This document shows, one piece after another, positions 1-9,535 of a stretch of 22,500 bases of DNA. The stretch comes from Chrysomallon squamiferum (Eukaryota > Mollusca > Gastropoda > Neomphalida > Peltospiridae): assembly GCA_012295275.1 (NCBI GenBank), contig CM022678.1:11690782-11713281 (forward strand). Direction: 5' to 3'. The position numbers were made by a program, and so were the translations under genes. The stretch's first letter is position 1. Every line of letters begins with the position of its first letter. The notes below the pieces were generated by a model, which worked only from the letters and a program-made list of their open reading frames with translations, searched no databases and had not been told where the DNA came from.

Positions 1-170
1 CCTAATTTCATCGCGCGAGCTTAATTAAATAAATTTCCCATAAAACATCAGTAACGGAATTCTTGAAGCAGCGTAACCATGGCAATTTGACGTTCAAAGC
101 GGGGTAAGTTTTGTATCTCTGGCGAATGTATTTCCGAGATGTTCAGAACTCCGTTTCGTTTTCTTTCTTC
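1..170. other. Non-repetitive sequence at left edge, nothing identified
   Basis: Unique-looking, moderately AT-rich sequence. No ORF of note, splice-bounded exon or RNA gene is visible. It could be part of an intron or intergenic spacer continuing to the left. Confidence 0.6.
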
Positions 171-330
171 TTCTCCTTCTTCTTTTTATTTTCGTTTTAT
201 TTTTTTTTTTTTTTTATTCGTTTATATTCTCTGTACTTTCTTCTTTCAGTTTTAATTTATTTACATTCTCTACGTTTCGTTTTGTCCCACATCTTATTCA
301 GTTTTTTTTTTTCTTTCTTTCTTTCATCTG
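171..330. repeat. T-rich low-complexity tract
   Basis: Mixed T/C sequence with a 16-base T run at about 200-215 and short TTTC repeats near 311-325. The apparent ORFs across it encode mostly F, S and L and are products of base composition. Confidence 0.85.
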
Positions 331-764
331 TTCTTCTCCCTTCGTGGTTTTAATTTGAGACAAAACACTTCAAAGTGCCTCGCGTAACCTGCCCGTACAG
401 ACAGACGAGCAGACGACGCCTGACAGTTTCTGCACGTGCTGCCGCTTTCAGGGTTCTACGACTAAGTCTGTGAGAAACTCTCTGTGTTTGTTTACTGACA
501 GTCTGGAACTGTCTTGGAATCGTGTACGAGTACATGAAGCAACAATTACAGGCAATAAATCAACCATTCCATTTTTCGGTGATGATGGAAGCTCGGCATG
601 CACGTGCATGTTTTATTAGGGAAACGTTTACGCGAGGCGCGAGTAGGACTGAAAATATCCGCGTTACGTCAAAGTGTGTGAAACTGTGATCAAGTTTCCT
701 TGTGGCGGCCTCTCTGTTTAGTTTCTTTTTCTAGATTCTTCTTTTCACATTTTGAGACTGAGAT
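331..764. other. Unique spacer with a central palindrome
   Basis: Non-repetitive and less AT-rich than its flanks. The segment at 390-530 has several CAG/CTG and ACG steps. Neither strand carries a convincing coding frame; the 61-codon minus-strand ORF at 350-535 shows no family resemblance I recognise. The only notable structure is the palindrome at 597-610. Confidence 0.5.
597..610. promoter_or_regulatory. 14-bp perfect palindrome containing a CACGTG E-box
   Basis: The sequence CATGCACGTGCATG equals its own reverse complement and is centred on CACGTG, the canonical core bound by bHLH-zip proteins (Myc/Max, USF, MITF families). Function is not shown. A chance palindrome is possible. Confidence 0.25.

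Positions 765-850
<86 letters not shown>
765..850. repeat. Compound microsatellite (TA)n-(GA)n
   Basis: A (TA)n run at 765-785 passes through TATGAGAG directly into an uninterrupted (GA)n run at 786-850. The same junction appears at 22072-22169. Predicted peptides over it (RERERE, SLSLSL) are shadows. Confidence 0.97.
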
Positions 851-852
<2 letters not shown>

Positions 853-1110
853 GGAATACTAAGGAGAAGAAAACGAAGTGAAACAAAGTAATTAACACAA
901 CTTTGTATCACTAATGTAGAAATAAAGACCCAGAGTTTCACAAGTAAACATCAATAACAGCAGCTGCGGCAAACATTTATAAACATAGCAGTATATACAC
1001 AAACACTGCTAAATGTTATACTACGTTACCAAAAAAATTAAAATCAAGCAGTAATTTTAAATAAAATAATAAACAAAAATAAAATAAAATTTATAAATAT
1101 AATACAATAA
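851..1110. other. AT-rich spacer
   Basis: Unique but AT-rich sequence leading into the trinucleotide array. I see no gene, RNA or mobile-element terminus. Confidence 0.6.

Positions 1111-1179
<69 letters not shown>
1111..1179. repeat. (AAT)n microsatellite, about 23 copies
   Basis: Uninterrupted trinucleotide run. Translations on the minus strand give poly-I or poly-Y and are not genes. Confidence 0.97.
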
Positions 1180-1204
1180 TAAACAGAGTAATAAACAAAT
1201 AACC

Positions 1205-1294
1205 AAATAAATAAATAAATAAATAAATGTAGAAAAAACACCAAAAAACAAAACAGAACAAACAAACAAATAAACAAATAAACAAATAAATAAA
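1205..1294. repeat. (AAAT)n and (AAAC)n tetranucleotide repeats
   Basis: (AAAT)6 at about 1205-1228, then a short A-rich gap, then mixed AAAC/AAAT from about 1257 to 1294. Confidence 0.9.
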
Positions 1295-1725
1295 ATGTTT
1301 GTAAAGCGGATGACTATTCAGTATTACGTACAAGTGAAGTTAGAGTTACTCAGTGTAGTACAATCGAATGCGCTCTCACCGCGTCGCGCCAGTGTCCATG
1401 GTAACGTAATTATCAGAGGTCGAAATCGCCTTTCTACAAAACAAACTTTTCAATTCCTTAATTAGCAAATAATTCTGCACCCGCGAGGTACATATGAAGA
1501 CGCACACTCAATATCTGAAATCATTATAGATTTTTCCGTAAGGGAGAACGGAGAGCATTCTTCGGCAATTTTCGGGTTCAGGGGCGGGTAATTATATTTG
1601 GTAGCCATTGGTAGCAGTGTTAGTTGTGATGTCCTCTAGGTAAACCAGGCACTGCAGAGTTTCAGAGGTTACTGACAGATTTCAGTGACTTTATCAACAT
1701 TGGTGCTTTTTGTTTTTGAGAAAGG
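1295..1725. other. Unique spacer, nothing coding recognised
   Basis: Non-repetitive with several CpGs near 1370-1400. It contains the 12-mer GGTAACGTAATT at 1400-1411, which recurs exactly at 4142-4153 inside the decayed tandem array. No exon is evident. Confidence 0.5.
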
Positions 1726-1960
1726 AAAATGAAAAAAAAAGAAAAAAGAAAGAAAGAAGAAGAATACAAAAATATATATATATATAAAATAATTTTTTTT
1801 AATTTAACTTCTTTTAATAAAAATGTATTTAACACAAAAAAAAAAAGAGTAAAAAAAAGAAGAAAAAAAAGATTTTCAATAATTTCAGCATTTTTCTGTG
1901 TCATTTATTTCTTTCTCTCTTTCTTAATTTTATTTGCTTCTTTTCATTTTAAGTAGAGGT
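1726..1960. repeat. A-rich then T-rich low-complexity tract
   Basis: Runs of A and AAG change to AT and then T-rich sequence, with a short (TA)n near 1772-1786. The two opposed ORFs here (about 80 codons each) are K/E-rich and F/L-rich composition products. Confidence 0.85.
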
Positions 1961-2214
1961 ATTTCTTTCAAGGGTCCCACAATACAATTTGCAAAATAGT
2001 TCCAGTGCGTCAGAAAACTACTTTTATACTCGTTAAGTAATCAGGTCTGCCGAGCGTAGTAATACAATACACGCCGACACATCCTGTATCAGATTAAAAT
2101 AAATCGCTTAATAAATATATTATTTAATTTTTTAAAATATAAATTGTGATTGAAAATGCCTCAAGCGATTCAAAATTTAATATTAATTTCCCTGTTGAGT
2201 GATGGAAAATGAAA
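1961..2214. other. AT-rich unique spacer
   Basis: No repeat, gene or element terminus is visible. Confidence 0.5.
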
Positions 2215-2342
2215 TATATTTTTTCCTTCTATTTTTTTTCTTTTCTGGATTTCTAAATTATTATTATTTTTTTTTTTTTTTGTCGTTTTAAATGGTTTTG
2301 CATTATGCTCTTTTCGTCGCTGTGATTATCTCTCGTCATTAA

Positions 2343-2375
<33 letters not shown>

Positions 2376-2555
2376 AATCTCATAATGATGGTAATCTTAC
2401 TGTCGTTATTATCTTTTCATTTTTTTCTTCTTTCTTTTCTTCTTGTTCTTTATATTTTTATTTTATTTTTTTTTTTATCTTGATTTTTAGAAAACAAAAA
2501 AATTATTAATACTTTTTCTTCTCTTTCATCTTCCTTTTCTTCCCTATCTTGCTTG

Positions 2556-2591
<36 letters not shown>

Positions 2592-2625
2592 CATTTTCTT
2601 ATTATTTTTTTAAATTATTTTTCAG
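2215..2625. repeat. T-rich low-complexity block with (CAT)11 and a 34-base T run
   Basis: T-rich sequence that contains an uninterrupted (CAT)11 at 2343-2375 and a continuous run of 34 T at 2558-2591. A run of this length could be the A tail of an old minus-strand retroposon, but no body of such an element is recognisable beside it. Confidence 0.9.
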
Positions 2626-2744
2626 AGAGAGGTGAATGTCACAAGCTGGATTAAACATAAATTAGCTACGTGTATTTCTGGTCTCTGTTACTGATACTGT
2701 TGTTTATTTTTCTTTCCTTGCAGTACACAGTTCAATGACTCACC
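2626..2744. other. Short unique spacer
   Basis: Unique sequence between the T-rich block and the purine tract. Near 2708-2723 a pyrimidine-rich stretch ends in TTGCAG, which resembles a 3' splice acceptor, but no open frame worth calling follows. Confidence 0.4.
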
Positions 2745-2835
2745 GAGGATTGAACGAAGGAGGAAAGAAAGAAGAGAAAGAAAGAAGAAAGGAAGAGAGT
2801 ATGGAAACAAAGAAGGAAAAACGGGAGTGAAAGAA
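2745..2835. repeat. Purine-rich (GA/GGA/GAAA) tract
   Basis: Almost pure A/G sequence over about 90 bases, of irregular period. A homopurine strand of this kind can form intramolecular triplexes. Confidence 0.8.
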
Positions 2836-3337
2836 AATGTTTTAACGAAATCGTAACAAATTTCAGTTCTGATCGTTAGTACAGACAGTTAAAACTGTTT
2901 GTTTTTCCTAAAATAAAAGTAGTAGAGCGGAAACCCGCTGAAGCCACACAGTGGATTTAGCAGAAAGATTTATTTTATATAAACCTGCTCATAGTTAGTG
3001 AAAATGTTACACGGCGATTGCTGGATTGTTGGCTGGAATGTGAGAAACAAGTTTGGGTGAGGAGCTGTTCCTGCTTGGTACTAGTGAAGATGAAAAACAC
3101 AATAAAACAACAGAAATGAAGAAGAAGACAAAAAATGTATAAAGAAGAAGAAAAAATCAAACAATTTGCAGAAGATGAAAGATATAAATGTAAGAAAACA
3201 ACGAATATGAAGGAAAAAAAGGTTACAAAATAACGAATGATTATATTCAAAGGCAAACACAAATAAAAAAATAGCACAATATGTGCAACTGCAGCAACAA
3301 CAGCAGCAGCAGTAATATTTCTAGCATTTAAATAAAC
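2836..3337. other. A-rich unique spacer with a degenerate CAG/CAA stretch
   Basis: AT-rich sequence. At about 3288-3313 it holds a short degenerate CAACAGCAG trinucleotide stretch. The 126-codon minus-strand ORF at 2975-3355 is rich in F, L, I, V and S, starts in the (TA)n run and resembles no family I know, so I do not call it a gene. Confidence 0.5.
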
Positions 3338-3352
3338 TATATATATATATAT
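3338..3352. repeat. Short (TA)n
   Basis: Seven to eight TA units followed by A-rich sequence. Confidence 0.9.
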
Positions 3353-3485
3353 CAAACAAAAAAAAAATAATAATAGTAATCAAAACAAATGAAAGTTTAA
3401 AAGAAAGAAAGAAAAATAGACCACAAAAAAAAAAAAAAAAAATAAAATAAAATAAAATAAACATAAAATTAAATAAAAAAAAATA
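3353..3485. repeat. A-rich tract with A18 and (TAAAA)n
   Basis: An 18-base A run at 3425-3442 grades into about four TAAAA units at 3443-3461 and further A-rich sequence. Confidence 0.9.
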
Positions 3486-3820
3486 CCCACAACGAAATCA
3501 GAAAACCGAGCACACGAGCTTAAAGACAGTTCCACTTACGTTTAAAAAGCAGCAGCAGAGCGCACCAAGGAAAAGTAAATTTTGTGAAACTCACCTCCGC
3601 GTTCTGTGAGAAAACCTTACTGCGAGGCGTCCTAGACCCAGTCTGTGCAGACCAACACACAGTGGGATCAATAATATTTTGGTTTGTTAGGTGTAAGCCA
3701 AACGTAATCCGACACAAGCCAATGCAGTTAGAGCGTATTAGTTCCTTTCATTTCCTGTTAGTGTCAGGCAAAGTGAACACAAAAATGTCACTGGCAGCAC
3801 GAACAGTCGACGAATCAGCC
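3486..3820. other. Unique spacer before the decayed array
   Basis: Non-repetitive with a more balanced base composition. An ATG ORF on + begins at 3584 and runs to 3910, but its second half is the tandem array, so it is not supported as a gene. The array may begin here in a form too diverged to align by eye. Confidence 0.45.
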
Positions 3821-4270
3821 ACTGTGTTGGGTAACGTTCGTTTGGCGTCACTCGCACGGTTTTGTACGTTGTTTGCGTATTGCGTAACGTTCGTTTTGCT
3901 AACTTTTTAACTATTTTTTTGTATGTTGTTTGCGTATTGGATAACGTCCCTGTTGGCAAGTTTTGTATGATTTTTGTACATTGTATGAATATTTGGTAAC
4001 ACACTCGGGGAAACAACTGTATAATGCTGTATGTGTACTGGGTAATGTTCTTAGACACCACTGGGATGGTTTGAATGTCGAATGCGTATTATACAGCGTA
4101 AGGCTGGAAGCATGTTCTGTACTTTGAAACCACGCGCGTTCGGTAACGTAATTTGGCACAAACATGTAATCGGCAACGTACAACTAGAAAAACGCGTGTT
4201 CAGTATCAAGCGTTTTGGCTGTGTTCATTATGGACACGAGCATGTTATAACATGCGCTTACAACACTCTC

Positions 4271-4369
<99 letters not shown>

Positions 4370-4640
4370 CAAACTCTCTCTCTCACACAGTAATTTTGGC
4401 AGCTTTTGTATGATATATGCGAGATGAGTAACGTATTTCTGGAAGACAGTATAATGCACACGTTTTCAGTAACGTGCATTTGGCAGCCGATGTGCGTATT
4501 GGGTAACATGCACTTGATTCACATGCGCGTTCTGTGACAGTTTTATGTTAGAAATGTGCAGTTCTTGGAGATAATTCCAGTGTGTGTGTTTGGCAGTACA
4601 GTTAGGTATGTTGCGTTTGCGTAACTCATAACGAAAATGT
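3821..4640. repeat. Strongly decayed tandem array, unit about 45-57 bp
   Basis: A motif close to GCGTATTGGGTAACGT, usually followed by a TTTGGCA-like segment and a T/G-rich spacer, recurs many times with heavy divergence. GTAAC-type cores lie near 3831, 3884, 3941, 3996, 4042, 4143, 4428, 4470, 4503 and 4621, with early spacings of 53, 57, 55 and 46 bp. Later units are shorter and more eroded. The (CT)n run at 4274-4361 lies inside the array. It looks like an old minisatellite that escaped homogenisation. No coding role is suggested. Confidence 0.65.
4274..4388. repeat. (CT)n microsatellite with imperfect tail
   Basis: Uninterrupted (CT)44 at 4274-4361, then an imperfect CT/CA tail to about 4388. 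It splits the decayed array, so it probably expanded after the array formed. Confidence 0.97.
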
Positions 4641-5170
4641 TAAGTTTCATTACTTATAAACGACGATTTTGTTTTCAGTTAATAATTTGTATATTTGGCT
4701 TCGTTTACTAAACTGCATGCTAAAAATGTCTTTTGTAAAAAAAGTGAAAAGGTTAAGAAATAAATTACATTTACAACTCTGTTTTACAGCGAAATGCCAC
4801 CTCCCACAGGAAAGTTCTTTTTCTGCCACCTTTCCCGCCCACTGCCCCAGCATCCTTTAATTAGCTTTGTACCAGAGCGCGCGGTTTTTGTCTCTTTGCG
4901 GTTCTTTCTGTTATTTTGTCGCAGCAGAGTGCAGCAAAATATATCACACAGAATAATGGAGTTGGAAGTCACGCATTAGCGAACACAGGCTGAAGATGGT
5001 CGTGTTTAGAGTTAATTCAGATGAATGTAAATGACTTTATCTTTTCATGGTCATATTAATTACATTATTAGTAACTGAAGTATTAAGATTTAGCTTACTT
5101 TGGTGGATTAATGAATATTTTTTGTTGCTGTTGAAAGTTTGTAGTGAAAGGAGGGCGAAAGAGATAAAGA
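4641..5170. other. AT-rich unique spacer
   Basis: Non-repetitive sequence. Overlapping ATG ORFs of 60-67 codons on both strands between 4650 and 4979 have no recognisable domain and overlap each other. I see nothing else. Confidence 0.5.
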
Positions 5171-5420
5171 GAGTTCAAGAAAAAAAAAGAGAGAGATAGA
5201 GATAGATAGATAGACAGACAGAGAGAGAGAGAGAGAGACAGAGAGAGAGAGATAGATAGGACAGACAGACAGAGAGACAGAGAGACACAGAGAGATATAG
5301 ATAGATAGATAGATAGATAGACAGAGATAGATATATAGATAGATAGACAGAGAGAGACAGAGAGAGACAGAGAGAGATAGATACATAGATAGATAGAGAT
5401 AGAGAGAAAGAGAGAGAGTA
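5171..5420. repeat. GA / GATA / GACA compound microsatellite
   Basis: Irregular alternation of GA, GATA and GACA units on the purine-rich strand, with short perfect GATA blocks near 5293-5320. The long minus-strand ORF across it (SLSLSIYLSI-type) is a shadow. Confidence 0.95.
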
Positions 5421-5579
5421 GTGTATGTGTGCATCTGTATGTATGGTTATTTTTTAAGTGTGTGTGTGTATATGTGTATGTGTATAGATGTGTATGTGTG
5501 TTTGTATATATGCGTATGTGTGAATGTACGAGTGTATGAGGTATACACACACATACATACATACATATATATATATATA

Positions 5580-5615
<36 letters not shown>

Positions 5616-5626
5616 TACATACATAT

Positions 5627-5659
<33 letters not shown>

Positions 5660-5738
5660 TATACATACATATATATATACATACATAGATACATACATAT
5701 ATACATACATACATATATATATACATACATACATACAA
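5421..5738. repeat. TG-rich arm switching to (CATA)n arm, potential long foldback
   Basis: From about 5421 to 5540 the + strand is TG/TATG-rich. From about 5541 to 5738 it is CA/CATA/TA-rich, made of several (CATA)n and (TA)n blocks. The two halves are imperfect reverse complements, so a single strand could form a long hairpin centred near 5540. ORFs on both strands ([16 protein letters not shown]) are repeat translations. Confidence 0.92.
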
Positions 5739-6175
5739 TCCAGTAACATGATAAACATACGTGCACAAGCGGACTCTTTGAAACGACTGAAATTAGTTTA
5801 CGATGAAATTTGAATAAATTACAATAACAAAACCATCCTGAGTACTCTACACCGTACTGCACTGGATTACACTGATACTACTAATAAATCTACTTACAGT
5901 GCTGTGAGAACTGGTGTACAAAGGAGTCTACACAGATTTATAGCAACTCGGGGTCACGCGGTACGGAGTAGATAATCAAGTCGTGTACGAAACTGAGTTC
6001 AGTGAGCATGTTTACTCACAGAGAGCCTTTACTCACAGAGAGAGAGCAGCAATTTGATTGGAAGACAGAGTATTACGTCACAGACTTGTGACGTTCATTG
6101 AGGCGAGTTGAAGATTTTTATCATTTTGTTTATAAAACAGAGTAGGAGGAAGAACAAGACGATTACAGAAAGAAC
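5739..6175. other. Unique spacer with a 2-copy 17-bp direct repeat
   Basis: Non-repetitive apart from TTTACTCACAGAGAG, present at 6011-6025 and again at 6028-6042 (period 17). No coding exon is visible. Confidence 0.55.
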
Positions 6176-6202
6176 AAAAAAAAAAAAAAAAAAAAAAAAA
6201 AA
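6176..6202. repeat. A27 homopolymer
   Basis: Continuous run of 27 A, followed by A/G-rich sequence up to the next A run. Confidence 0.95.
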
Positions 6203-6351
6203 TGAGAGGGAGAGAAGAAAAACAAAAACGAAATAAAAATGAAGAGAACTAAGCTGAAGAAAAAATAAATGTGAAATAAATGAAAGAAAAAGAAGAAATA
6301 TGTATGTATTTAAAATTAAATCAAAGAGTAAATATGAAAAAGGCTTATAAG

Positions 6352-6353
<2 letters not shown>
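6203..6353. repeat. A-rich low-complexity sequence
   Basis: A/G-rich sequence between two long A runs. The ORF reading as K/E-rich protein here is a composition product. Confidence 0.75.

Positions 6354-6382
<29 letters not shown>
6354..6382. repeat. A29 homopolymer
   Basis: Continuous run of 29 A. Together with the A27 at 6176-6202 it makes a double A-tail-like arrangement, but no retroposon body is recognised. Confidence 0.95.
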
Positions 6383-6384
<2 letters not shown>

Positions 6385-6747
6385 ATGAAACAATTAAAAG
6401 AAAAAAGATTAAATGATTTGGCGCTGTGTGTGGATGTGTTTCTGTTTTTGTATGAACAACATACACAGACACACACACAGACACACGTACGTTAAAACAT
6501 CCCCAGGATGAACAAAACATGAGACAAATAATTTTATTAAACTGATTATATAATAAAAAACCGTATCACTGTGTTTATTTCTTACGCTATCCCCCTCTAA
6601 GCCAACCCCACCCTGAACCGCCCCTGCACTAATCATAATTTCTGATTTTTGTTTGAGATGGAACAGAGAGCATCTGGTTTTATAATCAGTCTTATCAGTT
6701 TTAGCATGTTTTTATCAAGATGGCGTTTCTTCACGGAACTGTGATTA
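6383..6747. other. Spacer with short CA repeats
   Basis: Mostly unique; a short imperfect (CA)n lies at about 6461-6487. Near 6590-6630 there is a C-rich segment. No gene is seen. Confidence 0.5.
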
Positions 6748-6756
6748 TTTTTTTTT

Positions 6757-6803
<47 letters not shown>

Positions 6804-6804
6804 T
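6748..6804. repeat. T run plus (ATTT)n microsatellite
   Basis: T11 at 6748-6758 followed by about 11 ATTT units to 6804. Confidence 0.95.
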
Positions 6805-7196
6805 ATCTGCTAATGAAATCTTTCGTATCAGCCGCTGATCTCATTTGACAGAACAGACAAAAATATCAACAAAAAACTAAAAAATTTGTTTTAGGGTTGG
6901 GGTGCGGACAAAGATAATAGAATTTAATGAGATGCAATTATTATTTTTTATAATTAGAAAGAAATGAAAGACAATACAAGGAAGAAAGAATGGAAGAAAT
7001 AAGGAATGAATGACTAAATGGAAGGAAGGAGGGAAATAAGAAATTTTTATTTTGTTTTGTATTTCTGACTGAGAAATGGAGAACGATGTAAATTAACAAG
7101 CAGCTGCTGCAGCATCGTCAACAGCAACTGTAGCAGCACAAAGACCACAACAACATCAACAACAGTAACACTCGAGGCTGAGTTTATCAAGAAACA
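6805..7196. other. AT-rich spacer with degenerate CAG/CAA
   Basis: Unique A-rich sequence. At about 7099-7170 it becomes a degenerate trinucleotide stretch of CAG, CAA and CTG steps. The minus-strand ORFs crossing it lack any recognisable domain. Confidence 0.5.
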
Positions 7197-7215
7197 GAAA
7201 AAAAAAAAAAAAAAG
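7197..7215. repeat. A19 homopolymer
   Basis: Continuous A run. Confidence 0.9.
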
Positions 7216-7239
7216 GAAAACAGTACAGAAAAGAAAATG

Positions 7240-7360
7240 AGATGAGGATCATAAAGATGATGATGACGATTATCAAAGTGGTAATGATGACACGACGACG
7301 ACAACGACGACTAAAACGGTGATGATTAGACGACGTTACTGACGATGATGAAGACTTTAA
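7240..7360. repeat. Degenerate GAT/GAC trinucleotide stretch
   Basis: Repeated GATGAT, GACGAC and ACGACG steps without a clean period, probably a decayed trinucleotide microsatellite. Confidence 0.65.
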
Positions 7361-7725
7361 AACTGTTTTTACGATCGATGAAAATCTCATTTTCTCTGCA
7401 GGATTTTCTCTCGTGTTTGAAATCTGCGAGACTCGTCAACGAAGTGACGTGCAACACACACAGTGTAGTCACGTAGAGTCACGTAGAGTCACGTGCAGTC
7501 ACTTCACTGTAACATGTCTGAGATCAACGTGATAATGAACTTTCATTTATTTATATCTTTTGTTTTTTCTTTTCTTGGATTTCCAGTCTGTTTCCGTCTC
7601 GTATAATTCTTACATTGCAAAGAATAATTGTGAATCGACGGAACCAAAATTTAATATTCAAATAATATAGATATATATATAGAAATTGATTAAATATATC
7701 CACAACTAACTACAATAAAATCAAT
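7361..7725. other. Unique spacer
   Basis: Non-repetitive except for the 10-bp tandem repeat at 7468-7503 and a short AT run near 7668-7682. Confidence 0.5.
7468..7503. repeat. 10-bp tandem repeat, about 3.6 copies
   Basis: Unit GTCACGTAGA: two exact copies at 7468-7487, a variant GTCACGTGCA at 7488-7497 and a partial copy. The variant contains a CACGTG E-box core. Confidence 0.85.
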
Positions 7726-7815
7726 AACAACAACAACAACATGAATGAATGAATGAATGAATGAATAAATAAAGAAACAAACAAAGAAAAAAGAAAAAAA
7801 CAGACAGACAGACAA
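7725..7815. repeat. (AAC)n, (ATGA)n and (CAGA)n short microsatellites
   Basis: (AAC)5 at about 7725-7740, (ATGA)6 at 7741-7764, then A-rich sequence and a short CAGA run near 7801-7814. Confidence 0.9.
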
Positions 7816-7928
7816 ACATATTCTGGTATTTTGAATCACTGTACCGAAAATAAATGGTAAGTAAGTGGATTCATAAAGTTTCGTGAACTTGTCACCTTCC
7901 TGAATCTCCCTGAATCAACAAATCACTT

Positions 7929-8190
7929 CATCCACACGTCCACACATCCACACGTCCATACATCCACACGTCCATACATCCACACGTCCACACATCCACA
8001 CGTCCACACATCCACACGTCCAGACATCCACACGTCCAGACATCCACACGTCCATACATCCACACGTCCATACATCCACACGTCCACACATCCACACGTC
8101 CACACATCCACACGTCCACACATCCACACGTCCACACATCCACACGTCCACACATCCACACGTCCACACATCCACACGTCCACACATCCA
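7929..8190. repeat. 16-bp minisatellite, 16.4 copies
   Basis: Unit CATCCACACGTCCANA, sixteen full copies from 7929 plus a 6-base partial copy ending at 8190. All variation sits at one base (N): C, T, T, C, C, G, G, T, T, then C in the last seven copies. Because 16 is not a multiple of 3, every antisense frame is open with a 16-residue period (rich in C, G, R, V, D, W). These ORFs are a consequence of the repeat and not evidence of a protein. Confidence 0.97.
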
Positions 8191-8937
8191 GTATTTAAAC
8201 CAGCTCTAGACTCATCCACGCTAACTCTCTCTCCTACACGAAATAACTAAACTAATTATCAAGTCGATTACGATTGATTCTGATTTACCATTTTGTCCAC
8301 ACGTTCCTACTTCATCACGTTTAACTCAGAAACAGTAATATCCGTTCAGCGCCACCATGCGGATTTAGCGCACTTCCTGTCTAAATTAAAGAGACAAACC
8401 GACTGGTCGCCCGGTCATTTTTATTAACTGTGAATTTAAGCGCAACGATCAAATAAACAGCAGTCTGTTTCTGACTGAATTAACCCAGTATGCAGATGAA
8501 TCAGGTGAAGATGATCGTCGGAGATTGCCGAGAAAATCGAATGACAACAAGACGGAAAGTACCGAAAATATACAAGTTTATGAATTCCTGTTAAAGGCTA
8601 ACATGCAAACTGACGAAACTGCATTAAGATGTTAAGAACCACTCTGACGAAAATGTACGAAAGCCTACGAAATATTCCGCGCCTGTAAATGACGACAATT
8701 CACGAGAAATTTCAGTTTCTTAAAAGACGATTAACTATGAAAACTTACCGCGAGAAATGATAGGCCATTAATTTAACGAAAGAGACGAAGAGAGAAAAAC
8801 ATAAAGAAGTGGAAAATGACAGAAATAATCACCTAAGAGAAGAAGTAATTAATTTAAATGATTTATTGAGGTAATTATCCCGACATACGCTCACTAAATG
8901 AACATTAAAAGGTAAAAGAAACAAAAAATGTTTGGCA
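8191..8937. other. Unique spacer, about 750 bp, no gene recognised
   Basis: One of the longest repeat-free stretches in the window, with moderate GC. A stray minisatellite-like GTCCACACGTTCC lies near 8296. GCCACCATGCGG at about 8351-8362 resembles a strong start context but meets a TAG after three codons. AT-rich TAATTAATTT at about 8847-8856 resembles a homeodomain core. Such islands are candidates for conserved non-coding elements, which needs cross-species alignment. Confidence 0.45.
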
Positions 8938-9329
<392 letters not shown>

Positions 9330-9349
9330 AAATTAAAAAGAAAGAAATG

Positions 9350-9535
9350 TGATATTTTTATTATTATCATTGTTATCGTTAATACCGACAAGTTACATTC
9401 CAATGACAACAACAACTCGAAACAACAACAAAAATAACGAAAACAGTAACAACAACGACGACGACGATAACAACCATGGGAATAATACGCAGAATAATAA
9501 CAAAACAGAAACAAATCATAATAAAAAAATAAAAC
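9350..9535. repeat. Degenerate ATT / AAC / GAC trinucleotide stretch
   Basis: TTATTATCATTGTTATCG-type sequence followed by AACAAC, ACGACG and AATAAC steps. The N-rich + ORF at 9349-9666 is mostly a translation of this stretch. Confidence 0.7.

Noticed and set aside
3584-3910. 108-codon + ORF
   Set aside because: About the last quarter to third runs through the decayed tandem array, the rest matches no family I know, and the overlapping minus-strand ORFs show that openness here is not specific.
5095-5862. 255-codon minus-strand ORF, the longest in the window
   Set aside because: It is translated almost wholly from the GA/GATA/GACA and CATA microsatellites ([14 protein letters not shown]) with no domain.
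7915-8190. CRISPR-like array at the 16-bp repeat
   Set aside because: The repeats are directly adjacent with no unique spacers, so it is a minisatellite and not a CRISPR array.
7915-8219. Overlapping minus-strand ORFs of 85-98 codons with C/G/R/V/D/W repeats
   Set aside because: They are translations of the 16-bp minisatellite. All three frames are open for the same reason, so coding is not supported.
8351-8365. GCCACCATGCGG, a strong start context
   Set aside because: The frame stops after three codons (TAG), so it is a chance match.
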